A stretch of 64,000 nucleotides of DNA from Streptomyces indicus (lineage in GTDB: Bacteria; Actinomycetota; Actinomycetes; Streptomycetales; Streptomycetaceae), in contig NZ_FNFF01000002.1 of NCBI RefSeq assembly GCF_900100315.1, forward strand, positions 1 to 64,000. The letters are read 5' to 3'. The translations under genes and the position numbers were made by a program. Positions 9,635-18,323 of the stretch are shown here, piece after piece (position 1 is the stretch's first letter; each line of letters begins with the position of its first letter). Below the pieces are notes generated by a model. That model was given only the letters and a program-made list of their open reading frames with translations, was not told the DNA's origin and made no database searches.

Positions 9635-12600
9635 GTGAGCCAGATCGTCGTCAAGCGCCCGCCGCGCGCTCTGCCCACCGAAGTGCCTGGTGAGCAGGTG
9701 CAGTTGCAGCCTCCGCCGGAGCTGCCGCGCGGTCAGCAGGAGGGCGCGCTGATGCAGCTCCTGCCGATGCTCGGTATGGGCGGATCTGTCGTCTTCTTCT
9801 TCATGACGCCGAATCCGATCATGCGGATCATGGGCATGGTGATGATCGCCTCGACGATCGCGATGGCGATCGCGATGCTGGTCCGCTACCGACGCGGTAC
9901 GCAGGGGCAACTGGCCGATATGCGCCGCGACTACCTCCGTTACCTCGCGCAGACCCGCCGCAGCGTGCAGCGCACGGCGCGGCTCCAGCGCGACGCGCAG
10001 TTCTATCTGCACCCCGCCCCCGAGCAGCTGTGGGCGCTGGTCGCCGAGGGCAGCCGGGTGTGGGAGCGGCGCGTCGGCGACGGCGACTTCGGCCAGGTGC
10101 GCATCGGCCTCGGCCCGCAGCAGCTCTCGACCCCGCTGGTGGCCCCCGAGACGGCGCCGGTCGACGAGCTGGAGCCGCTGACGGCGGGTGCGATGCAGCA
10201 GTTCCTGCACACGCACAGCACGCTCGACGATCTGCCCATGGCGGTGTCGCTGCGCGCCTTCTACCACGTGACGGTCAGCGGCGAGACGGAGGCGGTACGC
10301 GGCTCCGTGCGCGCGATGGTCGGCTCGCTGGCCTCCCTGCACTCCCCCGACGACCTGCTGATCGCGGTGGCCGCGCGGCGAGACACGGCCGCGCACTGGG
10401 AGTGGACGAAGTGGCTGCCGCATGTGCAGTCCGGCGGGGCGCCCGACGGTGCGGGCAGCCGCCGCATGATCACCACGGATCCGGCCGAGCTGGAGGAGCT
10501 GCTCGGCGGCCGGCTCGACGGGCGCCCGCGCTTCCAGGCGAACGGCACTCCCCTGCTCGACCAGCCGCACATCGTCGTCGTCCTCGACGGCGAGGGCCTG
10601 CCGCCGCTGTCGCCGCTGGCCGCGCCCGAGGGCCTGCAAGGTGTCACGGTCATCGAGGTCGTCCCCGGTGAGCACCACGGTGCGCGCGGCGGGCTGTCCG
10701 TCACGGTGGACCGCGACAAGCTGCAGCTCGAGTCCGGCCACGGCCTCGTCTACGACGGAACGCCCGACGTCCTCTCGTACCCGGCCGCCGAGGCCCTCGC
10801 CCGCCAGCTCGCGCCGCTGCGCATGGCCTCCGGCGGTGACGACGACGAACCGCTGCTCGCCAACCTGGAGTTCACTGACCTGCTGAACCTCGGAGACGCG
10901 GCCTCGGTGGACGTCTCGCGTACCTGGCGGCCGCGGGCGCAGGCGGAACGGCTGCGGGTGCCGATCGGTGTGGGCGAGGACGGGACGCCCGTCATGCTCG
11001 ACCTCAAGGAGGCGGCGCAGGAGGGCATGGGCCCGCACGGTCTGTGCGTGGGCGCGACCGGTTCCGGAAAGTCGGAGCTGCTGCGCACGCTCGTCCTCGG
11101 CCTTGCGGTCACGCACTCCTCCGAGACCCTGAACTTCGTCCTCGCGGACTTCAAGGGCGGCGCCACCTTCGCCGGAATGTCCCAAATGCCGCACGTGGCC
11201 GCGGTGATCACGAACCTCGCGGACGACCTGACGCTGGTCGACCGCATGGGCGACTCGATCCGCGGCGAGCTCAACCGCCGCCAGGAGATGCTCCGCGACG
11301 CCGGCAACTACGCGAACATCCACGACTACGAGAAGGCGCGCGCCGCGGGTGCGCCGCTGCAGCCGATTCCTTCACTCGTTCTCGTGATCGACGAGTTCAG
11401 CGAGCTGTTGACGGCGAAGCCGGACTTCATCGAGATGTTCGTGCAGATCGGACGCATCGGCCGTTCGCTCGGCGTGCACCTGCTCCTCGCCTCGCAGCGC
11501 CTGGAGGAGGGCCGCCTGCGCGGACTGGAGACCTACCTCTCGTACCGCGTGGGTCTGCGGACCTTCTCGGCCGCCGAGTCGCGGGCGGCCATCGGCGTGC
11601 CCGACGCGTACACGCTGCCGAACGTGCCCGGCTCCGGCTACCTGAAGTACGGCACCGACGAGATGGTGCGCTTCAAGGCCGCGTACGTGTCCGGGACGTA
11701 CCGCACCGGGACCCAGCAGGCGGTCCCGGGCGGGCCGCTGCCGGTGGACCGGCGACCGGTCGCCTTCACGGCGGCACACGTGCCGGTGCAGTACGTGGCG
11801 CCGGATCCGGCCGCCGTCGTCCCGCCCTCGCGTACGTCGGCGGACGACGACGCGCTCGCCGACTCCGTGCTCGACGTGATCGTGCGGCGGCTCGAGGGCC
11901 GCGGCGTCGCGGCGCACCAGGTGTGGCTGCCGCCGCTGGACAACCCGCCGTCGCTGGACGAGCTCCTGCCCGGCCTCACGTCGGTCGAGGGCCGCGGGCT
12001 CACCGTTCCGGGCTACGAGGGCGCAGGCCGCCTCGTCGTCCCGCTCGGCGTGGTCGACAAGCCCTTCGAACAGCGCCGCGACACCCTCTACCGTGACTTC
12101 TCCGGCGCGGCGGGCCATATGCAGATCGTCGGCGGTCCGCAGTCCGGCAAGTCCACTTTCCTGCGCACGCTGATCTCGGCGTTCGCGCTCACGCACACCC
12201 CGCACGAAGTGCAGTTCTACGGGCTCGACTTCGGCGGTGGCGGCATGTCCTCCGTCGCGGGCCTGCCGCACGTGGGCGGGGTCGCCTCCCGGCTCGACCC
12301 CGAGCGGGTGCGGCGCACCGTGGCCGAGGTCTACGGGATCATGGCCCGCCGCGAGGAGTACTTCCGTACCGCGGGCATCGACTCGATCGCCACGTACCGG
12401 CGGCTGCGCGCCCGCGGGGACATCTCCGTCGCGGATCAGCCGTGGGGCGATGTCTTCCTGGTCATCGACGGCTGGGGCAACTTCCGCTCGGAGTACGAGA
12501 ATCTCGACCCGATCGTCCTGGAGATCGCGGCCCGCGGCCTCGGCTACGGCATCCACGTGATCCTGACGGCCTCGCGCTCCATGGAGGTCAGGTCGAACCT

Positions 12601-13600
12601 CAAGGACCACCTCATGAACCGCCTGGAGCTGCGGCTCGGCGACACCATGGACTCGGAGCTCGACCGCAAGGTCGCGGCGAACGTGCCCGCCGGGGTGCCC
12701 GGCCGGGGCATGACCCCCGAGAAGCTCCATTTCATGGCCGCGGTGCCGCGCATCGACGGCATCAACTCCGACAGCGACCTGTCGGAGGCGACGACGGCGA
12801 TGAACCAGGAGGTGTCCCGGCACTGGACGGCGCCGCCGGCGCCCGCCGTCCGCCTGCTGCCGCGCGAGCTGCCGGCCTCCTCGCTGCCCGGCGGTGAGGC
12901 CCGCCCCGAGCTGGGCGTCTCCTTCGCCATCGATGAGAACAACCTCGAACCGGTCTTCGTCGACTTCGACCGCGACCCGTTCTTCCTGGTCTTCGGCGAA
13001 AGCGAATCGGGCAAGTCGAACCTGCTGCGACTCCTCATCTCGCAGATCTCCCGCCGCTACGACGGCAATACGGCGAAGTTCTTCGTCATCGACAACCGCC
13101 GCGCCCTGCTGGACGTGACCCCGGCCTCGCACCTCGCCGAGTACGTCCCGATGTCCAACGCGATGGACCACCACGTGGACGCCCTCGCGGACCTGATGCA
13201 GCGCCGCACCCCGTCCTCGGAGGTCACCGCACAGCAACTGCGGGACCGCAGCTGGTGGTCGGGCCCGGAGGTGTTCGTGGTCGTCGATGACTACGACCTG
13301 GTCTCGACCTCCTCGGGCAACCCGCTCGCGAAGCTCACGGAACAACTCCCGTTCGCCCGCGACGTGGGCATCCGCTTCATCATCGCCCGCAACACGGCGG
13401 GGGCGGGCCGCGCCTCGTACGAGCCCTTCATGCAGCGAATCATGGAGCTGGGCGCCCAGGGCGTCATCCTGTCCGGCGACCCGAACGAGGGCGACATCTT
13501 CGGCGGGGTCCGGCCGCGGCCGATGCCCACGGGGCGGGGGGTCTTCGTGTCGCGGCGGCGGGGGAATCCGTTGGTGCAGACGGGGTTTGTGGGTGAGTAG
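9635..13600 (+). CDS. eccC: Type VII secretion ATPase EccC (FtsK/SpoIIIE family, three ATPase domains)
   Basis: EccC powers ESX secretion and binds substrate C-termini. The 1321-residue protein has two membrane helices at about residues 40-57 and 61-83, a stalk domain, then three tandem ATPase domains. Walker A motifs are GATGSGKSE near 473, GGPQSGKST near 833 and GESESGKSN near 1120. Domain 1 keeps a full Walker B with glutamate (LVLVIDEFSE, about 580). Domains 2 and 3 have LVIDGWG and VVVDDYD instead, so only domain 1 looks catalytically complete, as in characterised EccC proteins. The GTG start has AAGGGAA upstream. The length matches single-chain EccC rather than the split EccCa/EccCb form. 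Confidence 0.96.
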   Translation: MSQIVVKRPPRALPTEVPGEQVQLQPPPELPRGQQEGALMQLLPMLGMGGSVVFFFMTPNPIMRIMGMVMIASTIAMAIAMLVRYRRGTQGQLADMRRDYLRYLAQTRRSVQRTARLQRDAQFYLHPAPEQLWALVAEGSRVWERRVGDGDFGQVRIGLGPQQLSTPLVAPETAPVDELEPLTAGAMQQFLHTHSTLDDLPMAVSLRAFYHVTVSGETEAVRGSVRAMVGSLASLHSPDDLLIAVAARRDTAAHWEWTKWLPHVQSGGAPDGAGSRRMITTDPAELEELLGGRLDGRPRFQANGTPLLDQPHIVVVLDGEGLPPLSPLAAPEGLQGVTVIEVVPGEHHGARGGLSVTVDRDKLQLESGHGLVYDGTPDVLSYPAAEALARQLAPLRMASGGDDDEPLLANLEFTDLLNLGDAASVDVSRTWRPRAQAERLRVPIGVGEDGTPVMLDLKEAAQEGMGPHGLCVGATGSGKSELLRTLVLGLAVTHSSETLNFVLADFKGGATFAGMSQMPHVAAVITNLADDLTLVDRMGDSIRGELNRRQEMLRDAGNYANIHDYEKARAAGAPLQPIPSLVLVIDEFSELLTAKPDFIEMFVQIGRIGRSLGVHLLLASQRLEEGRLRGLETYLSYRVGLRTFSAAESRAAIGVPDAYTLPNVPGSGYLKYGTDEMVRFKAAYVSGTYRTGTQQAVPGGPLPVDRRPVAFTAAHVPVQYVAPDPAAVVPPSRTSADDDALADSVLDVIVRRLEGRGVAAHQVWLPPLDNPPSLDELLPGLTSVEGRGLTVPGYEGAGRLVVPLGVVDKPFEQRRDTLYRDFSGAAGHMQIVGGPQSGKSTFLRTLISAFALTHTPHEVQFYGLDFGGGGMSSVAGLPHVGGVASRLDPERVRRTVAEVYGIMARREEYFRTAGIDSIATYRRLRARGDISVADQPWGDVFLVIDGWGNFRSEYENLDPIVLEIAARGLGYGIHVILTASRSMEVRSNLKDHLMNRLELRLGDTMDSELDRKVAANVPAGVPGRGMTPEKLHFMAAVPRIDGINSDSDLSEATTAMNQEVSRHWTAPPAPAVRLLPRELPASSLPGGEARPELGVSFAIDENNLEPVFVDFDRDPFFLVFGESESGKSNLLRLLISQISRRYDGNTAKFFVIDNRRALLDVTPASHLAEYVPMSNAMDHHVDALADLMQRRTPSSEVTAQQLRDRSWWSGPEVFVVVDDYDLVSTSSGNPLAKLTEQLPFARDVGIRFIIARNTAGAGRASYEPFMQRIMELGAQGVILSGDPNEGDIFGGVRPRPMPTGRGVFVSRRRGNPLVQTGFVGE

Positions 13601-13620
13601 GGAAGTTTGTGGGTGAGTAG
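13585..13620 (+). repeat. Direct repeat duplicating the 3' end of eccC
   Basis: GTTTGTGGGTGAGTAG occurs at 13585-13600 and again at 13605-13620. The first copy contains the last eccC codons and the TAG stop; the second lies just outside the gene and carries a second TAG. The period is 20 bases. Confidence 0.9.
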
Positions 13621-13742
13621 GGGCCGTGCGTGGGCGAGGCCACATGGTCTTGTCTGCGCCGACGGCCCGTCATGAGGTTGATCTGGATTGCATCACTCCG
13701 GTTTGATGCCGGGGACGTCGACGGGGGAAGGGAGTGCGCCGG

Positions 13743-14225
13743 ATGGCGTGGGACGAGTGGGAACGGCTGAAGTCGCAGGCGGCTGAACGGCAGGGGGGTG
13801 GGCAGATGCAACTGAATCAGCTCGACGACCCGCCTCCCGGCCCCGATGGGTCCTCTTTCGGCGACCTCGTCGTCGGCCAGCAAGACCTGGCCAAGATCGG
13901 CAACAGCGCACACAAGTTGTACGACCGGTTGTGGAACGAAGCGCGGGTCGCCGTGCCGTCGAGCGACAAAGCAGCCGGGAACCTGACCTCACAAGGATTT
14001 GCGCTGGGCGCCGCTTTGCAGCACGTGTCGAACCGTTGGGAGAGCCAACTGCGGTCCCTCATGGACGCGTGCGCCCACATCAACAACCACTTGGCGATCG
14101 TCACGAAGCAGACCCGCGACGACGACGACTACATCCGGCGTCAGATGAGTGCCATCGCCACCCTCGACGCGGGCTTCGACGAGAACTGGGCTGCTGCCGA
14201 CAAGAAGAACAAGGCGGACAGCTGA
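13743..14225 (+). CDS. Helical WXG100-like small protein, likely partner/chaperone of the next gene product
   Basis: The 160-residue product has a polar N-terminus and then two predicted long helices around residues 47-70 and 85-125, with RWESQLRSLMDACAHINNHL in the second. That spacing of Trp, Leu and Ile resembles ESX helical-hairpin proteins, although the canonical W-x-G is replaced by WES. ATG 13743 has GGAAGGGAG upstream; GTG 13734 is the alternative. The stop overlaps the next start by one base (TGATG), so the two proteins are probably made together. Such a small helical gene before a large effector is the usual layout of type VII cargo with a dedicated partner. The function is inferred. 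Confidence 0.65.
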   Translation: MAWDEWERLKSQAAERQGGGQMQLNQLDDPPPGPDGSSFGDLVVGQQDLAKIGNSAHKLYDRLWNEARVAVPSSDKAAGNLTSQGFALGAALQHVSNRWESQLRSLMDACAHINNHLAIVTKQTRDDDDYIRRQMSAIATLDAGFDENWAAADKKNKADS

Positions 14226-16492
14226 TGAACTTCGACGACCTGCGCCACGCCAACTTCTCGCTGCTCGACGACGCGGTTTCCGACTGGTCGAAGATGGTCG
14301 ACAACCTCAAGGACCTGGAGAAGGACGCGAACGACGGCCTGCTGAAGGACTCACGCAAGGCGAACTGGAAGGGCGTCAGCGCCTCGGTGAACCGCGAGTT
14401 CGTCGGAAAGACCGCCGGGGAATTCGGTGATGCGCACACTCAGGCGGAGAGCATCTGGAAGATCCTTCAGGACACTCGGGATGAGCTCAAGGATTACAAG
14501 AAGAAGCTGAACGATGCGGTGGAGCGGGCCGTCGGCAAAAAGGTCAGCGTCACCGGCACATCCGGCGGCGGCTTCAAGGCGCAGATGAACGCCGACCCCG
14601 AACCGAAGGACGCGAAGGCGACGGTCGACGCCATCGTCGAGGAGATCCAGGGGATCCTTGAGAAGGCCACGGAGTCGGACAGTTCGGCGGCCAAGGTCCT
14701 CAAGGCCCTGGCCGACCTGAGCAAGCACGGGTTCTCCGACGCCAAGTACAAGGACCGGGACTCTGCCGCAGACGCGTTGAAGGACGCGGAGCGCCTCGCG
14801 GCCCTTGCAAAGAAGAAGCCCGAGGACCTGACGGCCAAGGACTTCGACGCGCTGAACAAGGGGTTCAAGGACCACGCTGGTGACCCGCTCTTCTCGGAAA
14901 GCTTCGCCGGGAGGCTCGGCGCCAAGGGAACTCTCGAGTTCTGGGCAGGAATCAACGGTCATGGCGTCGCCTATGAACTGCGCGACAAGACCGACCAATT
15001 CGATGAACTACAGAAGAACCTGAGCCTGACACTGGCAGCTGCGACGCAAGCGGATACTCCTGAAATGCGCGAGTGGACGTCCAACATGACGAAACTCGGC
15101 AACCAGCAGATCGGTGGCATCGGTGGCCCCCACGGCTTCCAGGTCATGAGTAACCTCATGCGCTGGGGGGACTATGACGACAAGTTCCTCAACAGCTACG
15201 GCAACGAGCTGATCAAGATGGAGAAGCAGCTCACAGACAACGGGCGGCACGCGCCCCTCGCTTGGGAGCCCACGGGTCCCTTCACTCTGCTGAACCGGAC
15301 CGGGTCGGATTCGGGTTCCGACCCGATGACCGGCTTCATGAAGGCATTGGCGAACAGCCCTGCGGCGGCCACGGAATTCTTCGGTGACACTTTTGTCACG
15401 AAAGATGAGGACCATGAGTTCCTTCGTGACACGGACGACGCCAATACCCACAAGGGCAAGGTCGGGCTCACCAACTTCCAGTACCTCTTCGAGGAGCGGG
15501 ACTGGCCTCAGGATTACACCGACGATGGCGAGAAGAGTGTCGCTGGAAAGAACGCGTTGGGGCACGCGCTCGAAGCGGCCACTACTGGACATCCCCCTGG
15601 TGCCCCCTCCCCGGACACTGTAATCCACACCAGGCAGCAGGCAGATCTCTTTGAGGAGATCGTCAAGTCCGTCGGGCGAGACCAGAACCGCCTACTTGAG
15701 CATGGGTACATGTCCGACAGCCTAGGAAAGATCACTGCGGAATACATGCCGGACGTTCACGCCGCCCTGAATCCTGGCGAGAACGGGGACAAAACATTCA
15801 CCGCACAGGGAGAGCGCGCCACGCTTGCCGAGAGCGACACGACGAAGTTGCTGCATGCCCTGGGACGCAACCCCGAAGGATACGCAGCGGTGAACCTGGG
15901 TCAGCATAATTACACGACCAACCTTCTGCATTACCACGCAGAGAATCCCGACGCTTTCCTCGATGGAGATCGAGGCCTCACCGCATCGCTCACTACAGGT
16001 GAAACCGCTGGAGAAATTCAGGGAATCATCAGCTCCGGAAGAGCATATGAGGCCGAACTCCAGGGTGGCGAATCCGATGCAAAATACAATGCAGCTCTGG
16101 ACTCCGCCAGCACTTGGGGCGGAGCTCTCGCCGGCACGGGTATCGGATTCCTCGTCGCTCCCACAGCAGGTCCTGGCGCCATCATCGCCGCGGACGTAGC
16201 CAGTACGGCAGTTGGCGAGATCATCAGTTCAATCACTGACGGCGCAAAACAGGACAGCACTGGTGAGGTCCTCTACCAAAACGGAAGGGCCTGGGACGCT
16301 ACACACAACGACACTTACACCCTGCTTGAACGCGAGGCGGAGAAGGCAGGGAAAGCGTCTGGCGATCCCAACCAACACATTCCTGCAAAGATCGCCGACG
16401 CGGCACAGGCAGGGTTCGGCAACGCCCAGGACAACATCTCGAAGTACATCGATGGTGAGGGAGTCCCCGGCAAACTCGAGGCGAAGGAATAG
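14225..16492 (+). CDS. Large WXG-type protein, candidate type VII secreted effector (755 aa)
   Basis: I do not recognise a catalytic domain. The first 100 residues form an ESX-like helical hairpin with W48-K-G50 (RKANWKGVSA). A lysine/aspartate-rich helical region follows (about 100-220), then a long globular part with GIGGPHGFQVMSNLM and YLFEERDWPQDY that looks conserved. A glycine/alanine-rich hydrophobic stretch at about 630-665 could cross or insert into a membrane. The extreme C-terminus contains Y741-IDG-E745, matching the YxxxD/E export tag. No N-terminal signal peptide is present. G+C is lower than in the flanking ecc genes from about 14.9 kb on, suggesting accessory DNA. It may be a secreted toxin; that is inference. 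Confidence 0.75.
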   Translation: MNFDDLRHANFSLLDDAVSDWSKMVDNLKDLEKDANDGLLKDSRKANWKGVSASVNREFVGKTAGEFGDAHTQAESIWKILQDTRDELKDYKKKLNDAVERAVGKKVSVTGTSGGGFKAQMNADPEPKDAKATVDAIVEEIQGILEKATESDSSAAKVLKALADLSKHGFSDAKYKDRDSAADALKDAERLAALAKKKPEDLTAKDFDALNKGFKDHAGDPLFSESFAGRLGAKGTLEFWAGINGHGVAYELRDKTDQFDELQKNLSLTLAAATQADTPEMREWTSNMTKLGNQQIGGIGGPHGFQVMSNLMRWGDYDDKFLNSYGNELIKMEKQLTDNGRHAPLAWEPTGPFTLLNRTGSDSGSDPMTGFMKALANSPAAATEFFGDTFVTKDEDHEFLRDTDDANTHKGKVGLTNFQYLFEERDWPQDYTDDGEKSVAGKNALGHALEAATTGHPPGAPSPDTVIHTRQQADLFEEIVKSVGRDQNRLLEHGYMSDSLGKITAEYMPDVHAALNPGENGDKTFTAQGERATLAESDTTKLLHALGRNPEGYAAVNLGQHNYTTNLLHYHAENPDAFLDGDRGLTASLTTGETAGEIQGIISSGRAYEAELQGGESDAKYNAALDSASTWGGALAGTGIGFLVAPTAGPGAIIAADVASTAVGEIISSITDGAKQDSTGEVLYQNGRAWDATHNDTYTLLEREAEKAGKASGDPNQHIPAKIADAAQAGFGNAQDNISKYIDGEGVPGKLEAKE

Positions 16493-16497
16493 GGTTG

Positions 16498-17121
16498 GTG
16501 AACAAGAAGTACATCGCTGGAGGAGTGGTAGGCGCATTGCTCCTCACAGTCGGCATCGGTTACGCAGCGGGCTGGCCGCCGTTCGAGCGCCGCGGCATCA
16601 TTTCCGCCGACAACGTATGCAAGCACCTCGGCCCTGGCAACGAGGCCGCAGCAGCCCTGAACTCGATTCTTCCGGCGAGCGAAAAATACTCCCTGATGGA
16701 CGGCCCTACCAACCCGCGCACAGATTATGGGAGTTACGCGTCAAGCTGTTTCGTGGAAGGCGACGGCGACCTTCTTCTCAGCGTCAGGGCAGAGCTGATG
16801 ATGCACGAGTCCCAAAAATCATGGTTCCAGAGTGTCAGGGATCATGACTTTCCAGATGACTCGACCACGCCCTTTGCGGCGGGCGATGGAGGTTTTCAAT
16901 CTCCGCTTGCGGCTGCCATCTTCGTACCTTGCGTTGCTGACGGGAAGATTCCGGGAGGTCAGCACAACCTCAGCGTGAAGGTTCGTCTGACGACGGCAAT
17001 GAAGGGCTCGAGTGCAGAGGACGAGGCAAACCTTCGAAGGCTGGCCATTGCAGCGAGCAACTACGCACACAAGCAGGCGCGGTGCGACCTACCGGCCAAA
17101 CTCGACGGCTCACTGGAGTGA
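16498..17121 (+). CDS. Membrane-anchored extracytoplasmic protein of unknown function, possible immunity partner
   Basis: The start is GTG 16498, with AAGGA ten bases upstream; TTG 16495 is adjacent in frame. The 207-residue product has an N-terminal helix at about residues 5-24 (GGVVGALLLTVGIGYAAG) without a clear cleavage or lipobox cysteine, then a soluble domain with cysteines at about residues 40, 84, 140 and 197 that could form disulphides outside the cell. It begins 6 bases after the 755-residue candidate effector and shares its lower G+C. A membrane-anchored protein after a secreted toxin candidate is a common immunity arrangement, but no homology supports this. Confidence 0.65.
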   Translation: MNKKYIAGGVVGALLLTVGIGYAAGWPPFERRGIISADNVCKHLGPGNEAAAALNSILPASEKYSLMDGPTNPRTDYGSYASSCFVEGDGDLLLSVRAELMMHESQKSWFQSVRDHDFPDDSTTPFAAGDGGFQSPLAAAIFVPCVADGKIPGGQHNLSVKVRLTTAMKGSSAEDEANLRRLAIAASNYAHKQARCDLPAKLDGSLE

Positions 17122-17215
17122 GAACCGGGCTGCGAGGCCAGGCAGACCTTCCGGCCGAGGCACCGGCACCCAGTGGGGGGTGAGTCCCGACTGGAACAGC
17201 AATGTTTCAGCCTGG

Positions 17216-17243
17216 CGTGACCGACGCCCCGGAGCCGGTCACG
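17216..17243. terminator. Short inverted repeat at the convergent 3' ends
   Basis: CGTGACCG (17216-17223) and CGGTCACG (17236-17243) form an 8-bp stem with a 12-base loop. It overlaps the stop codon of the DUF397 gene and lies 95 bases after the end of the cargo module, so it could terminate transcription from the plus strand. Confidence 0.45.
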
Positions 17244-17472
17244 TCAGGTCGAACTCCCCATCCCTGGCCCCCAGAACAAACGCCCGCCACTCCGCCGCCG
17301 TATACCGCAGCACCGTGTCCGGATCCATCGAGGACCGCATCGCCACGCCGCCGCCCGGCAAGTAGGCGATTTCGACGCGTTCCGGGGACTGCTCCGTGCC
17401 CGGAGGGGAGAGCCACTCCACGTCCGAGATGTCGAGTGCGTAGAGCTCGTCCTTCTCCTGTTGGGTGCCCAT
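17239..17472 (-). CDS. DUF397 domain protein
   Basis: The 77-residue product has the DUF397 pattern RVEIAYLPGGGVAMRSSMDP followed by VLRYTAAEWRAFVLGARDGEFD. This small domain is very abundant in Streptomyces and usually lies beside an XRE-type regulator, in pairs linked to development. Here no such regulator is adjacent; the gene stands alone between the cargo module and the eccE operon. ATG 17472 has GGGGAG 7 bases upstream; ATG 17514 in frame has no good ribosome binding site. Function is unknown. Confidence 0.85.
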   Translation of the reverse strand: MGTQQEKDELYALDISDVEWLSPPGTEQSPERVEIAYLPGGGVAMRSSMDPDTVLRYTAAEWRAFVLGARDGEFDLT

Positions 17473-17603
17473 GCCCGTCTCCCCTTCGGGTGAACTGTCG
17501 GTGACGCCAGTCATGTTGCCGCGACGGTCCCGCCCGCAGGGGCCGATTGCGGGAAAGTTCAGTCCATGCGGGGTCCGTCCCTGCGGATTCAGTCCCTGCC
17601 GCT

Positions 17604-18323
17604 TCAGTCCATGCGGCGGGCCACGCCCAGCAGACCCGTCTCCGCGTCCGTGCCCGTCGTCATGACCCACTGGCGGTCCGCGCCCGCGCACCACAGGGTG
17701 ACGCCGTCGGCCAGGGTCGGCAGGGCCTCCACCTCCGCCGCGGACAGGCCGAGGATCTTGCCGATCTGTTCGGCCTCGCCCGGGGAGACGCGCTGGATGC
17801 CGACCAGGGCCGAGTTGCGCATGAGGCGGGGGGCTACCGGGCTCATGTAGGGGAGCAGGGTCAGTACCGACTGCCACGGGGAGGCGACGACGCGGCCGCG
17901 CGGTGGGCGCATGCCGCAGTCGCGGACGACCACGACCGGGCTGCCCACCGTGGCACCCATGGGCGGCACGCGGCCGACGCCGTGCAGCGTGATGCACTCC
18001 AGGCCGGCGCCCGCGGCCTGCGCGAGGGTGGTCCAGGCTTGGGCGCGGCCCGTCTCGACGGCCACCCGCGCGCCGGTGCCCGCGGCACGCAGCGCCAGGA
18101 CCTGGGCCGTCCACAGGCCGCCGATGAGGAGGACTTCATACGGGATCGGGCGGTGGAAGCCGATCATCTGGGGGCGGCCCTCGGCGTCGTCGCCGATGAC
18201 CACGCCGTCGTCGCCGACGGGCAGGGTCAGGGCGCCGAGGTCGTCGAGGGGCATCGCGTGACCCGGGTGGCGCGGTCCGAGCAGCCCGCGCAGGCGTCCG
18301 GGGACCGTCAACGGCGAGCTCAT
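17604..18323 (-). CDS. ESX-associated protein of unknown function, coupled to eccE
   Basis: The 239-residue product is not one I can assign to a named family. It is mixed alpha/beta with hydrophobic strands ([39 protein letters not shown]) and no signal peptide; a C-terminal part has TLADGVTLWCAGADRQWVMT. Its ATG at 18323 overlaps the eccE stop in an ATGA, so it is made together with EccE. That argues for a role in or on the secretion complex, perhaps on the cytoplasmic face. The PGEAEQIGKILGLSAAEVEAL segment looks helical and conserved. Confidence 0.8.
   Translation of the reverse strand: MSSPLTVPGRLRGLLGPRHPGHAMPLDDLGALTLPVGDDGVVIGDDAEGRPQMIGFHRPIPYEVLLIGGLWTAQVLALRAAGTGARVAVETGRAQAWTTLAQAAGAGLECITLHGVGRVPPMGATVGSPVVVVRDCGMRPPRGRVVASPWQSVLTLLPYMSPVAPRLMRNSALVGIQRVSPGEAEQIGKILGLSAAEVEALPTLADGVTLWCAGADRQWVMTTGTDAETGLLGVARRMD

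Noticed and set aside
11372..13645. 757-residue minus-strand open frame opposite eccC
   Set aside because: Antisense shadow; the plus-strand EccC ATPase is certain.
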